Part shown: one piece after another, positions 1 through 6,360 of the stretch
How positions within the stretch are numbered: the first letter of the stretch is position 1
Layout of the letters: each line of letters opens with the position of its first letter
Source: Anaerolineae bacterium
Lineage (GTDB): Bacteria; Chloroflexota; Anaerolineae; UBA1429
Reading direction: 5' to 3'
Assembly (NCBI GenBank): GCA_007118555.1
Contig: SKRJ01000035.1
Coordinates: 1-9,708, forward strand
Length of the DNA: 9,708 nucleotides
Notes under the pieces: model-generated
What the model was told of the DNA's origin: nothing
Databases searched by the model: none
The model's input: the letters and a program-made list of their open reading frames with translations, nothing else
Translations under genes and position numbers: made by a program

Positions 1-615
1 ACGGAGAGGGAGGTCTTGGGGCTCGACCTGGCCGGCGATCCCGTGGCGCCTCGCGATCGGATGGTGCCACTGATTGTGAGCATCATCCTGATCGTGGCCA
101 CGATGGGGCAGGCCGTTCTGATCGCCGCCGAAATCCGTACGGGCGCGGCGCACGCCCTGCTCTCGACGCCCATGGGGATCAGCGAGTTCTTTGTGGCCAA
201 GGGGATCGCCGGTGTCCTCGTGGCGTTCGTACAGGTGTTCCTCGTGCTCCTGATCATTGGCGCGCTGGCCCAGCAGACCCTCGTTGTGCTCGTTCTCGCC
301 GTGTTGGGAGCCATTCTCTTTACGGGGATCGCATTTCTTATGGCGGCTACGGGCTGGGACACGCCCACGCTGATGGCTCTGGGCCTTACCATCATGATCC
401 CCCTGAGTGCACCGCCCTTTGACATTCTCTTTCCCGGCACAGTCACGGGATGGGGGCAGTTCATTCCCACCCACTCTTTATCAGAGGCCCTGCATCATGC
501 CGCGAATCTCGGCCTGGGTTGGGGGCAGGTGTGGCAGGAGATGGCCATACTTCTGGCGTTTTCTGCGGCCCTGGGGATCGCCGGTATCCTGGTGCTGAGG
601 ACGAAATTCCGATGA
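1..615 (+). CDS. ABC-2 type transporter permease, 5'-truncated by window edge
   Basis: This is the C-terminal part (204 residues visible) of an ABC-2 family membrane permease; the frame is open from base 1, so the true start lies upstream and the TTG at 16 need not be a start. At least five hydrophobic segments are visible: about residues 21-45, 69-91, 93-118, 122-145 and 178-197 of the visible part. After the first comes a cytoplasmic stretch EIRTGAAHALLSTPMGISEF, a typical ABC-2 loop thought to contact the ATPase; the phrase IPTHSLSEALHH before the last helix is also family-like. The stop overlaps the next gene's ATG (ATGA), which indicates translational coupling. The next gene carries the parallel motif TPMSLTELLVAKG, so the two are probably paired half-transporters. 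An ATP-binding subunit is expected upstream. The substrate cannot be read from sequence. Confidence 0.88.
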   Translation, partial: TEREVLGLDLAGDPVAPRDRMVPLIVSIILIVATMGQAVLIAAEIRTGAAHALLSTPMGISEFFVAKGIAGVLVAFVQVFLVLLIIGALAQQTLVVLVLAVLGAILFTGIAFLMAATGWDTPTLMALGLTIMIPLSAPPFDILFPGTVTGWGQFIPTHSLSEALHHAANLGLGWGQVWQEMAILLAFSAALGIAGILVLRTKFR

Positions 616-1673
616 ATCTGATGGCACGGATCGGTGCGGTGGTTCGCAAGGATGTGCTCTACAGTAGCCCGGGGCTGATCCTGGTCATTGCGGTGCTGCT
701 CCCTCTGATCGCGACTCTGGTGATCTCGGTTGTGGTCGATAGCCCGGTCTTGGGCGAGCCCCGGCTGGGCCTTGTCGATCGGGGCGACTCACAGCTACCG
801 GAGCAACTGGCCGAACGCGGCCATCTGACGATCACGCACTATGACCAGGCAGAGGCCTTGCGAGACGCCGTAGCGCGTGGCGACCATGAGGTGGGCGCCA
901 TCTTGCCTGAGGACCTGGACGATGCCCTGGCCGCAGGGGAAGAGCCCTCGATCAACCTGTTCATCTGGGGCGAGAGCCTGGAGAGCCAGCGCGAGCTGGT
1001 CATCACAAGCATCGAACAGGTCGCGAGGCGGATTGCGGGGCAAGAGCTGCCTGTGGACGTGACCATTGTGCAGCCCGAACGGCAAGAGTTTCCGCCCTGG
1101 GAGGATCGTCTGTTTCCGCTGGTGGTGATCATGGTCATTGTTTATGGCGGCATGTTGATTCCGGCCACGGTGTTGGTCAAGGAACGGGAGGCCGAGACGA
1201 TCATGGCGCTCACGGCCACACCCATGTCGCTGACCGAGCTGTTGGTGGCCAAAGGTCTGACCGGGATGGTCGTCAGCATCGTGATGGGCATGGTCATTCT
1301 GGCGATCAACGACGCCTTTGGGGCGCAACCTGCATTGCTGATCGGCGTCATTGTGCTGAGCGCGCTGCTGGCCGCCGAGATGGGGCTCGTCCTGGGGCTG
1401 TTCATCGGGGATGTGGTAACCCTGTATGCTGCGATCGAGGGGATCGGCATCCTGCTGTTGGCCCCGGCCCTCTTTTACCTGTTCCCCCAACTCCCCGATT
1501 GGGTGGCGCGCCTCTTTCCCAGCTACTATATGCTGGCGCCCATCATCGAGATGAGCCTGCACGACGCCGTCTGGGCGGATATCGCCAGCGACGTGGCCGT
1601 GCTGGGAGGGTTGATCGTGGTAGTCACCCTCCTGGGCGTGTGGCTGGCGCGTCGCATGGGGCCCAGGGGCTGA
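612..1673 (+). CDS. ABC-2 type transporter permease (NatB-like architecture)
   Basis: A 353-residue integral membrane permease. The start is the ATG at 612, overlapping the upstream stop by four bases; the open frame continues further upstream only inside the previous gene. Residues 22-42 form one helix. A polar, probably extracytoplasmic domain follows (about 45-165, including GEPRLGLVDRGD and a run similar to YhaP/NatB permeases), then about five helices (167-188, 214-233, 241-265, 268-291, 326-345). The loop after the second helix, KEREAETIMALTATPMSLTE, is the hallmark ABC-2 cytoplasmic segment, and FPSYYMLAPIIEMSL precedes the last helix. This layout is that of COG1668-type (NatB, Na+ efflux) permeases, but NatB-like proteins have varied substrates, so sodium export is only a possibility. 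Its pairing with the preceding permease suggests a heterodimeric membrane channel. A hairpin terminator follows 48 bp downstream. Confidence 0.88.
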   Translation: MNLMARIGAVVRKDVLYSSPGLILVIAVLLPLIATLVISVVVDSPVLGEPRLGLVDRGDSQLPEQLAERGHLTITHYDQAEALRDAVARGDHEVGAILPEDLDDALAAGEEPSINLFIWGESLESQRELVITSIEQVARRIAGQELPVDVTIVQPERQEFPPWEDRLFPLVVIMVIVYGGMLIPATVLVKEREAETIMALTATPMSLTELLVAKGLTGMVVSIVMGMVILAINDAFGAQPALLIGVIVLSALLAAEMGLVLGLFIGDVVTLYAAIEGIGILLLAPALFYLFPQLPDWVARLFPSYYMLAPIIEMSLHDAVWADIASDVAVLGGLIVVVTLLGVWLARRMGPRG

Positions 1674-1720
1674 GCGCTACGGCTGTCGCCGCTAGACGAC
1701 TCCTGCGCCGGGACGCCACG

Positions 1721-1752
1721 AGGCCCCCCTCTTTCATGTATGAGGGGGGCCT
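1721..1752. terminator. Hairpin terminator between convergent genes
   Basis: A perfect 11-bp inverted repeat (AGGCCCCCCTC at 1721-1731, GAGGGGGGCCT at 1742-1752) encloses a 10-nt loop. It sits between the end of the permease operon on + and the end of the decarboxylase beta gene on -. The + strand continues with GTTGTGTG, only moderately U-rich, and the - side has no U-tract. It is most likely a terminator, possibly serving both directions. Confidence 0.75.
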
Positions 1753-1781
1753 GTTGTGTGCAAGACACGGACGCCGAGACT

Positions 1782-2900
1782 CTAGGTGACCAGGGAGAGC
1801 AGATAGCCCGCCGTGATGACCGAGGCAATCAGGCCTGATGTGCTGGCGCCCAGGCCATGCATCAAGATAAAGTTGTTGGGGTCATCCTGCTGGGCGATGC
1901 GCTGGGCCACTCGCGCCGACATCGGAAAAGCCGAGATGCCGCAACCACCGATGAGGGGGTTGAACTTGCCGCCCGAGATCACGTTCATGAGCTTGCCGAG
2001 CAAGAGGCCGGACGAGGTGCCGAACATAAAGGCCAACAGACCCAGCCCCAAGATCATCAGCGTCTCTTGCCGCAAAAAGCGGTCGGCGCCCATCGTCGAA
2101 CCAACGGTGATCCCCAAAAAGATGGTGACGATATTGGTGAGCTCGTTGTTGGCGGCCTGCTCGATGCGCGCCACCACGCCCGACTCGCGGGCCAGGTTGC
2201 CAAACATCAGCATACCGACCAACGGCAGGGCCTCGGGAGCCAACAACCCGACCACCAGGGTCACCCCGATGGGGAAAAAGATACGCTGTTGGGTGGGAAC
2301 GGTGCGTGTGCTTACGGGCATGCGGATCATGCGCTCTTGGCGCGTCGTCAACAGGTGGATGATCGGCGGCTGAATGACCGGCACCAGGGCGATGTAAGAG
2401 TACGCGGCCACGCTCACGGCGCCCAGCATCTCGGGCGCTGCCAAGGAAGACACCAGGATGGCCGTCGGGCCGTCGGCCGAGCCAATGATGGCGATGGCGG
2501 CCGACTGGGCCAGATTAAAGCCCAGGACCATGGCCATGACCAGGGCGCTAAAGCAGCCAAACTCGGCGGCGGCGCCAAATAGCACATACTTGGGATTCTG
2601 CATCAGGGGGCCAAAGTCGGTCATGGCGCCGATGCCCAAAAAGATCAGGCTGGGAAAGAGCCCGGTCTGAATGCCCGCGCGGTACAGAACGTCAAAGAGA
2701 CCGCCGTCTTCAACCAGAGGCGCATAGGGGATATTGACCAGGATACAGCCCAGACCGATGGGCAGCAGGAGCAAGGGCTCGTACTCGTGTCTGACGGCCA
2801 GCCAGATCAGGACGCCGCCGATGGCAAACATGACCAGGGCCTGCCAGGTGATGCCGGTGATTCCCCGAGTCAACTCTGCGAACGCATCAAATGGGAGCAT
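1782..2900 (-). CDS. oadB: Na+-translocating decarboxylase beta subunit (OadB/GcdB/MmdB family), orphan
   Basis: A 372-residue polytopic membrane protein of the family that couples carboxybiotin decarboxylation to Na+ export (oxaloacetate, glutaconyl-CoA or methylmalonyl-CoA decarboxylases). The Na+/H+-path residues known from Klebsiella OadB align well: the Asp of GSADGPT (D143), Tyr in AAYSYIALVP (Y169, 26 residues later as in OadB D203/Y229), and the block FNPLIGGCGISAFPMSARV with N314, G318, S323 and R330 at the right mutual spacing. LMHGLGASTSGLI replaces the usual LMHAMGPNVAGVI. The length suits the short forms of the family. The start is ATG at 2898-2900, preceded by AGGAAGG at good spacing. 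No biotin carboxyl-carrier, carboxyltransferase alpha or gamma subunit gene is nearby, so partner and substrate are unknown. It is transcribed towards the permease operon. Confidence 0.93.
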   Translation of the reverse strand: MLPFDAFAELTRGITGITWQALVMFAIGGVLIWLAVRHEYEPLLLLPIGLGCILVNIPYAPLVEDGGLFDVLYRAGIQTGLFPSLIFLGIGAMTDFGPLMQNPKYVLFGAAAEFGCFSALVMAMVLGFNLAQSAAIAIIGSADGPTAILVSSLAAPEMLGAVSVAAYSYIALVPVIQPPIIHLLTTRQERMIRMPVSTRTVPTQQRIFFPIGVTLVVGLLAPEALPLVGMLMFGNLARESGVVARIEQAANNELTNIVTIFLGITVGSTMGADRFLRQETLMILGLGLLAFMFGTSSGLLLGKLMNVISGGKFNPLIGGCGISAFPMSARVAQRIAQQDDPNNFILMHGLGASTSGLIASVITAGYLLSLVT

Positions 2901-3176
2901 AGAGGTTCCTTCCTACCCAGCGGCGCTGGGGCTGTCATCGGAGGCGGGCCAGCCCGCCATGGCCGTGGATGCCACGCGTAGCAACGAGCCGTCACAGGCA
3001 GATCCGCCGCAACTCGTCTCGTGGCATGGTCCGAGGCGAGTCTGCCACACTCTTGCAGACATGCTGGTATCCGAGCGATAGTACTGCAAAGGGAACGCGT
3101 CGCCCCGGATGAGGGTGGCGCGGCTCGATCCGGTAGGTGCCATGCAACATGCCAGACGCAGGATGGACGCACGCAC
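2901..3176 (-). promoter_or_regulatory. Long hairpin-rich 5' leader of the decarboxylase beta gene
   Basis: From the predicted start site near 3176 to the ATG is about 275 nt with no credible ORF. Perfect inverted repeats within it are: CCGGAT/ATCCGG at 3105-3110/3128-3133 (17-nt loop), GTCTGC/GCAGAC at 3040-3045/3055-3060, GGCGGGC/GCCCGCC at 2943-2949/2952-2958, and CCCAGC/GCTGGG at 2916-2921/2925-2930. The last lies directly before the ribosome binding site. No U-tract follows any of them. I do not recognise a riboswitch class. Translational control is possible, but the length depends on the promoter call being right. The rest of the intergenic stretch (3212-3280) shows nothing further. Confidence 0.4.
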
Positions 3177-3182
3177 GCGCGC

Positions 3183-3211
3183 ATTGTAGCATGGCGCACG
3201 TTTCTGTCCAA
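3183..3211 (-). promoter_or_regulatory. Promoter for the decarboxylase beta gene
   Basis: Read on the - strand: TTGGAC (3206-3211), a 17-bp spacer, then TACAAT (3183-3188), with a TGC extended -10. Predicted start is near 3176. This is the best sigma-70-type match in the 380-bp intergenic region. A short inverted repeat GTCCA/TGGAC (3206-3210/3222-3226) covers the -35, which could be chance. Confidence 0.6.
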
Positions 3212-3280
3212 TTCACTCGGATGGACGTAGAGCGAATCGTGTTGGCCTGCGCTATGACGTGCAGTGCCGACACAGGCTGC

Positions 3281-3790
3281 CTACCACTCGCCTGCGTAAC
3301 GCACGCCATAGGGCGCGGCCAGCGCCACGATACGGCCAAACCGCAGCCGTACAAGCTGGCGTTGATGCAGGATGTCATGGGCGGCCCAGGCCGCCAGCAC
3401 ATCCCCGGCCCGGATCGGCCCCCAGCTCGCCTGGTGGGTGACGTCCCAATTGGGGGCATCGAGGCTGCGGAGCCACGCCAGCGAGCGCTGTCGCTCGTCC
3501 TCCCAGGCCTCGAGCGTGGCATCGAGGGCCGGTGGCTGGGCCTGATAGGGAGCCATCCAGCCGTCCCAATCGCTATCGGGCCAGGGCTGGTCAGGGTGGT
3601 GCAGGGTGGCATCCAGACGGGGACGAAAATCCCGGCGCTCTTCGTGGAGCAGATGACAGACCACCTCCAGCATGCACCATTCCTCAGGCGCGGGCCGCTG
3701 CAGCAGGTCCTGGCGGGGTACCCCGCCGGTGAGGGCCCGCACGATGGCGGGTCCGGTGGCCAACTCGCTCAAGAGCGCTGAGAGATCCAT
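3281..3790 (-). CDS. DinB-superfamily protein (putative metal-dependent four-helix protein)
   Basis: A 169-residue soluble protein. The start is the ATG at 3788-3790 with AAGGATGG upstream; the frame stays open further upstream but only through mscL in another frame. The family signature is visible: PEEWCMLEVVCHLLHEERRDF near residues 36-55 with H47, and AHDILHQRQL with H138 and H142, giving the three-histidine metal site (H...HxxxH) of the DinB/YfiT fold. Such proteins include thiol-dependent S-transferases (bacillithiol or mycothiol linked), damage-inducible proteins of unknown role and maleylpyruvate isomerase relatives; the substrate cannot be told here. It is 43 bp downstream of mscL on the same strand and probably shares its transcript. 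I see no obvious terminator after the stop. Confidence 0.85.
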   Translation of the reverse strand: MDLSALLSELATGPAIVRALTGGVPRQDLLQRPAPEEWCMLEVVCHLLHEERRDFRPRLDATLHHPDQPWPDSDWDGWMAPYQAQPPALDATLEAWEDERQRSLAWLRSLDAPNWDVTHQASWGPIRAGDVLAAWAAHDILHQRQLVRLRFGRIVALAAPYGVRYAGEW

Positions 3791-3833
3791 AGAGCCATCC
3801 TTGTACCAGAATCGGCGGTGAGCCGGAGGGCGC

Positions 3834-4340
3834 TCAGGGCGCCGTCGCGATTTGCACCTCTTCTGCGTCCTCCTCCTTGTCTGGCGGCAGGTGGGAGGTG
3901 CAAAAGGCGCAACGCGCTGCCGCGATGGGCAGGTCCGAGAGACAGTAGGGGCACTTTTTCGTGGTCGGGCCGGTCGGGGGAGCCTGCTCCTCTTGGCGCT
4001 TGGCGCTGTTGATCGCCCGCAGCAGCAAAAACAGGGCAAAGGCTGTGATCAGAAAAGAGATCACGCTGTCGAGAAAGGCGCCCACATTCACCGTCACCGC
4101 TCCGGCCTCGACGGCGGCGCCCAACGTGGGGTAGGGCGGTGGTACGGCGCCGGAGCGTAGGACGATGAACAGATCACGAAAGTCCTGGGGACGCAGCAGC
4201 TCGAGGGGTGGCGTGAGAATATCGCTGGTGAACGAGGTAACAACGAGGCCGAACGCGCTGCCGATGATCACGCCCACGGCCAGATCCAGGACACTGCCCC
4301 GCATGGCGAACTCACGGAACTCTTTGACCACCTTGTTCAT
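3834..4340 (-). CDS. mscL: Large-conductance mechanosensitive channel MscL with C-terminal zinc ribbon
   Basis: A 168-residue homologue of the pentameric MscL channel, which opens under membrane tension to release solutes on hypo-osmotic shock. The N-terminal amphipathic helix and TM1 are typical (KEFREFAMRGSVLDLAVGVI, residues 6-25, continuing IGSAFGLVV), followed by SFTSDILTPPLELL. The periplasmic loop spans about 50-85. TM2 is VGAFLDSVISFLITAFALFLLLRAIN (about 86-111, F(L)xxxISFxITAFxLF pattern). Instead of the usual short helical tail, residues 129-151 hold CPYC-x10-CAFC (C130, C133, C144, C147), a zinc-ribbon knuckle seen in a subset of MscL proteins. The start ATG is at 4338-4340 with AAGGGAG upstream. 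It is divergent from the dehydrogenase gene and likely co-transcribed with the DinB-family gene. Confidence 0.95.
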   Translation of the reverse strand: MNKVVKEFREFAMRGSVLDLAVGVIIGSAFGLVVTSFTSDILTPPLELLRPQDFRDLFIVLRSGAVPPPYPTLGAAVEAGAVTVNVGAFLDSVISFLITAFALFLLLRAINSAKRQEEQAPPTGPTTKKCPYCLSDLPIAAARCAFCTSHLPPDKEEDAEEVQIATAP

Positions 4341-4401
4341 GTCAAGTCTCCCTTCTCGAGCGAACGGCAAGCCGCCACGAGACCATGGCCGGACGAGGGC
4401 T

Positions 4402-4430
4402 ATCGTAACACGGCAGCGGCCACAGGACAA
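4402..4430 (-). promoter_or_regulatory. mscL promoter
   Basis: On the - strand: TTGTCC (4425-4430), a 17-bp spacer, TACGAT (4402-4407) with an extended TGT before it. It would give a leader of about 55 nt to the mscL ATG. Confidence 0.5.
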
Positions 4431-4481
4431 GGTGCGGCGACGGTAGGCTCGGTGACATTCTATATGAGTGATCACGGGGGT

Positions 4482-4511
4482 TTGCTGTCTGGGCCGGTTC
4501 GCATGTACACT
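4482..4511 (+). promoter_or_regulatory. Candidate promoter for the 2-hydroxyacid dehydrogenase
   Basis: TTGCTG (4482-4487), an 18-bp spacer, TACACT (4506-4511). It matches consensus only partly, but is well placed, about 50 nt before the ATG at 4567. An inverted repeat begins at its -10 (see the entry at 4496). Confidence 0.4.
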
Positions 4512-4549
4512 GGCGCCTGTGTGTATCCTGTTGACCCTGCATGCGAAAC
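4496..4549 (+). repeat. Spaced inverted repeat in the dehydrogenase leader
   Basis: GGTTCGCATG (4496-4505) and CATGCGAAAC (4540-4549) are inverted copies with one mismatch; the inner 8 bp (TTCGCATG/CATGCGAA) are perfect. They are 34 bp apart, about four helical turns between centres. One arm abuts the -10 and the other ends just before the AGGAG ribosome binding site. It could be paired operator half-sites or an RNA stem. Function is inferred only. Confidence 0.4.
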
Positions 4550-4566
4550 ATGAGGAGCCCTGCGCC

Positions 4567-5556
4567 ATGAGTCAGCTTTATCGCGTCCTGTTGTGCGGCA
4601 ACGTCATCGACGAGGAGGGCCAGCGACTGCTCGCGCCGGTGGCGCAACTGTCGCAGGTAGGTGACTATTGCACCGAGGAAGAGCGCATCGAGGCGGCCTG
4701 CACCGTCGATGCCATGCTGGTGCGCACCGGCGCCGTCACACGTGCCCTGATCGAGGCCTCGCCCAACCTCAAGATCGTGGCCCGGCATGGGGTGGGCTAT
4801 GACGCCGTCGATGTCGAGGCCTGCACCGAGCATGGCGTGCTGGTCACCATCACCCCTGACGCCAACGCTACCGCCGTCAGCGAGCATGCCCTGGCCCTCA
4901 TGCTGGCCGCCGCCCGCAAGGTGCCCCAGGCCGATGCGGCGCTCAAGGCGGGTCATTGGGAGCGCGAGCCCTATCTGGGGATCGAGCTCTCGGGCAAGAC
5001 GCTTGGGTTGGTGGGCCTGGGGCGCGTGGGCTCCAAGGTGGCCCAGTTGGCCAACGCCTTTGGCATGACGGTGCTGGCAGCCGATCCCTATGCGACGGCC
5101 GAGCGCGCCGAGAGCCTGGGGGTGCGCCTGATGGAGCTGGACGAGATGCTGCCCCAGGCGGATTTCGTCTCGGTCCATGCCCCGCTGACGTCTGACACCC
5201 AATACATCATCGGTCGCAGGACCCTGCCCCTCCTCAAGGAGACGGCGATCCTGGTGAATACCGCGCGGGGCGGGTTGGTGGACCCCGTGGCCCTGTACGA
5301 GGCGCTGGAGGCCGGCCGGCCGGCGGCCGCGGCGCTGGACGTGTTCGAGTCCGAGCCTTTTGACATCCATGATCCTCTGCCCAAGCTCTCCAACGTAATC
5401 GTGACGCCCCATGTGGGCGGGCAGACCGACGACGCGCTGGTGAACATGGCCGTCGGGGCGGCCCATGCGATCCTGGATGTGTTCGAGGGGCGACGCCCCC
5501 AGGGGCTGGTCAACCCAAAGGTGCTGACGAACACGAGCCGGGTGCAGGTAGCCTAG
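4567..5556 (+). CDS. D-isomer-specific 2-hydroxyacid dehydrogenase (phosphoglycerate dehydrogenase-like, no ACT domain)
   Basis: A 329-residue NAD-dependent oxidoreductase. The start is ATG at 4567 with GAGGAG upstream; the longer open frame from 4468 crosses the promoter and is rejected. The substrate domain contributes ARHGVGYDAVDV (72-83). The Rossmann fold begins at LGLVGLGRVGSKVA (146-159; G150, G152, G155), with D173 placed to bind the NAD ribose. The catalytic trio is present: R234 in VNTARGGLVD, E263 in DVFESEPF, and H282 in TPHVGGQT. The family includes SerA (3-phosphoglycerate to 3-phosphohydroxypyruvate, first step of serine synthesis), hydroxypyruvate reductase and D-lactate-type enzymes. 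The ARHGVGYDxVD block favours the SerA-like branch, but the regulatory ACT domain of long SerA is absent, so the substrate is open. No serine-pathway neighbour is visible. Confidence 0.9.
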   Translation: MSQLYRVLLCGNVIDEEGQRLLAPVAQLSQVGDYCTEEERIEAACTVDAMLVRTGAVTRALIEASPNLKIVARHGVGYDAVDVEACTEHGVLVTITPDANATAVSEHALALMLAAARKVPQADAALKAGHWEREPYLGIELSGKTLGLVGLGRVGSKVAQLANAFGMTVLAADPYATAERAESLGVRLMELDEMLPQADFVSVHAPLTSDTQYIIGRRTLPLLKETAILVNTARGGLVDPVALYEALEAGRPAAAALDVFESEPFDIHDPLPKLSNVIVTPHVGGQTDDALVNMAVGAAHAILDVFEGRRPQGLVNPKVLTNTSRVQVA

Positions 5557-5612
5557 GGGCCGGTCGCTCTTGTCTGTCAGGCAGATGGGCGCTCCATGAG
5601 CTATCTCGATTG

Positions 5613-5650
5613 GACAATCCTGCGGAACAGGCGCGTTCCGCAGGATTGTC
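5613..5650. terminator. Perfect 16-bp hairpin between convergent genes (terminator or REP-like repeat)
   Basis: GACAATCCTGCGGAAC (5613-5628) is followed by the loop AGGCGC and its exact inverted copy (5635-5650). It lies 56 bp after the dehydrogenase stop and 6 bp before the acetyltransferase stop on -. Neither side has a U-tract, unusual for an intrinsic terminator, so a dispersed palindromic element that also blocks read-through is an equal possibility. Confidence 0.6.
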
Positions 5651-5656
5651 ATCTGG

Positions 5657-6211
5657 CTAATCGGCGCGCCATCGGGCGGCATATTCTTCGTGGGTCAACC
5701 CGTATAGCACCTCGTCGTGGTAGGCGCCGCCCATGTACGCCACGCGCCGACGCACCCCCTCGCGCTGGAAACCGAGACGTTCGTGGAGCGCGATAGAGGC
5801 CTCGTTCATCGTCAAGCAGGCCGAGTTGCACTTTTGCATGCGCAGCTCCTCAAAGGCATAGCCCAGCGCGAGGCGCAGCGCGTCGAGGGCGTATCCCTTG
5901 CCGCGATGGGCACGATAGATGCTGATGCCCACGCCAAAGGTGCCGTGACGCTGATCCAGGTCGAACAGATTGAGCCACCCGACCAGAACCCCGTCCAGAT
6001 TCTCCACATAGAGGCTGATGCGGCCTGAATCATCGTCGTCAGGAGCACGGAGCTGCTCTGCATACCGCTCCTCGGACACTACCGGCAGCTCGATGCGGTA
6101 CTCGAGCATCTGTCGGGCGCGGCTGTCCTGGTACTCTTGCCATTTGGGCCCGATGTCAGACTCCCGAAACGACCGCAGCCGCACCCTGTCACCCTGCCAA
6201 TAGTAACCCAT
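5657..6211 (-). CDS. GNAT-family N-acetyltransferase (RimJ/RimL-like)
   Basis: A 184-residue protein of the Gcn5-related acetyltransferase fold, which moves acetyl from acetyl-CoA to an amine. It begins MGYYWQGDRVRLRSFRESD, the typical first strand of RimJ/RimL-type enzymes. VGWLNLFDLDQRHGTFGVGI (77-96) makes the central strands. The acetyl-CoA pyrophosphate loop is YRAHRGKGYALDALRLAL (99-116, R-G-K-G-Y). NEASIALHERLGFQREGVRR (136-155) is the conserved C-terminal motif, with N136 and the GF pair. The chosen start at 6209-6211 has GGGGAGG about 10 bp upstream; the frame extends to 6283, but that would add 24 unlike residues and run towards the promoter. The substrate (protein N-terminus, polyamine or small molecule) cannot be assigned. 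It stands alone, divergent from the arsenic operon. Confidence 0.88.
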   Translation of the reverse strand: MGYYWQGDRVRLRSFRESDIGPKWQEYQDSRARQMLEYRIELPVVSEERYAEQLRAPDDDDSGRISLYVENLDGVLVGWLNLFDLDQRHGTFGVGISIYRAHRGKGYALDALRLALGYAFEELRMQKCNSACLTMNEASIALHERLGFQREGVRRRVAYMGGAYHDEVLYGLTHEEYAARWRAD

Positions 6212-6268
6212 CGTGTGTGTGCCTCCCCGCAACTCTGGCTCTTGCTGCCAGGCCAACCTCTGCCCCGT

Positions 6269-6297
6269 ACTATTCCACAACACGCGGATGACGTCAA
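6269..6297 (-). promoter_or_regulatory. Promoter for the GNAT gene
   Basis: On the - strand: TTGACG (6292-6297), a 17-bp spacer, AATAGT (6269-6274). It is back-to-back with the arsM promoter; the two -35 boxes are about 35 bp apart. Confidence 0.5.
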
Positions 6298-6331
6298 CGG
6301 GTGCATGTCCCTATGCGATCTCACCGGTCGT

Positions 6332-6360
6332 TTGACAAGAGCATGACGGCAGACTATAAT
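6332..6360 (+). promoter_or_regulatory. Consensus sigma-70 promoter of the arsenic operon
   Basis: TTGACA (6332-6337), exactly 17 bp, TATAAT (6355-6360): both hexamers are perfect. The predicted start is near 6367, giving a leader of about 50 nt to the arsM ATG. This rules out the longer arsM reading frame from 6301. Such a strong core promoter implies control by a repressor. Confidence 0.88.

Noticed and set aside
795..1562. 255-residue open frame on - across the second permease
   Set aside because: Compositional shadow (His/Gln/Asp rich) of a membrane protein gene; no own ribosome binding site or motif.
1857..2582. 241-residue open frame on + across the decarboxylase beta gene
   Set aside because: Antisense shadow with His/Gln/Gly-rich sequence; the - strand product is clearly the OadB family.
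3168..3182. ACGC-rich short tandem run
   Set aside because: Only a few imperfect units; too short to call a repeat of any kind.
2992..3612. 206-residue open frame on - covering the gap before the decarboxylase gene
   Set aside because: It overlaps the DinB-family gene in another frame and crosses the predicted promoter; its Pro/Arg/Ser-rich sequence shows no motif.
4342..5682. Long 446-residue open frame on - antisense to the dehydrogenase
   Set aside because: It is rich in His, Gln, Gly and Arg with no domain, typical of the antisense of a high-G+C gene, and it overlaps a dehydrogenase with all catalytic motifs.
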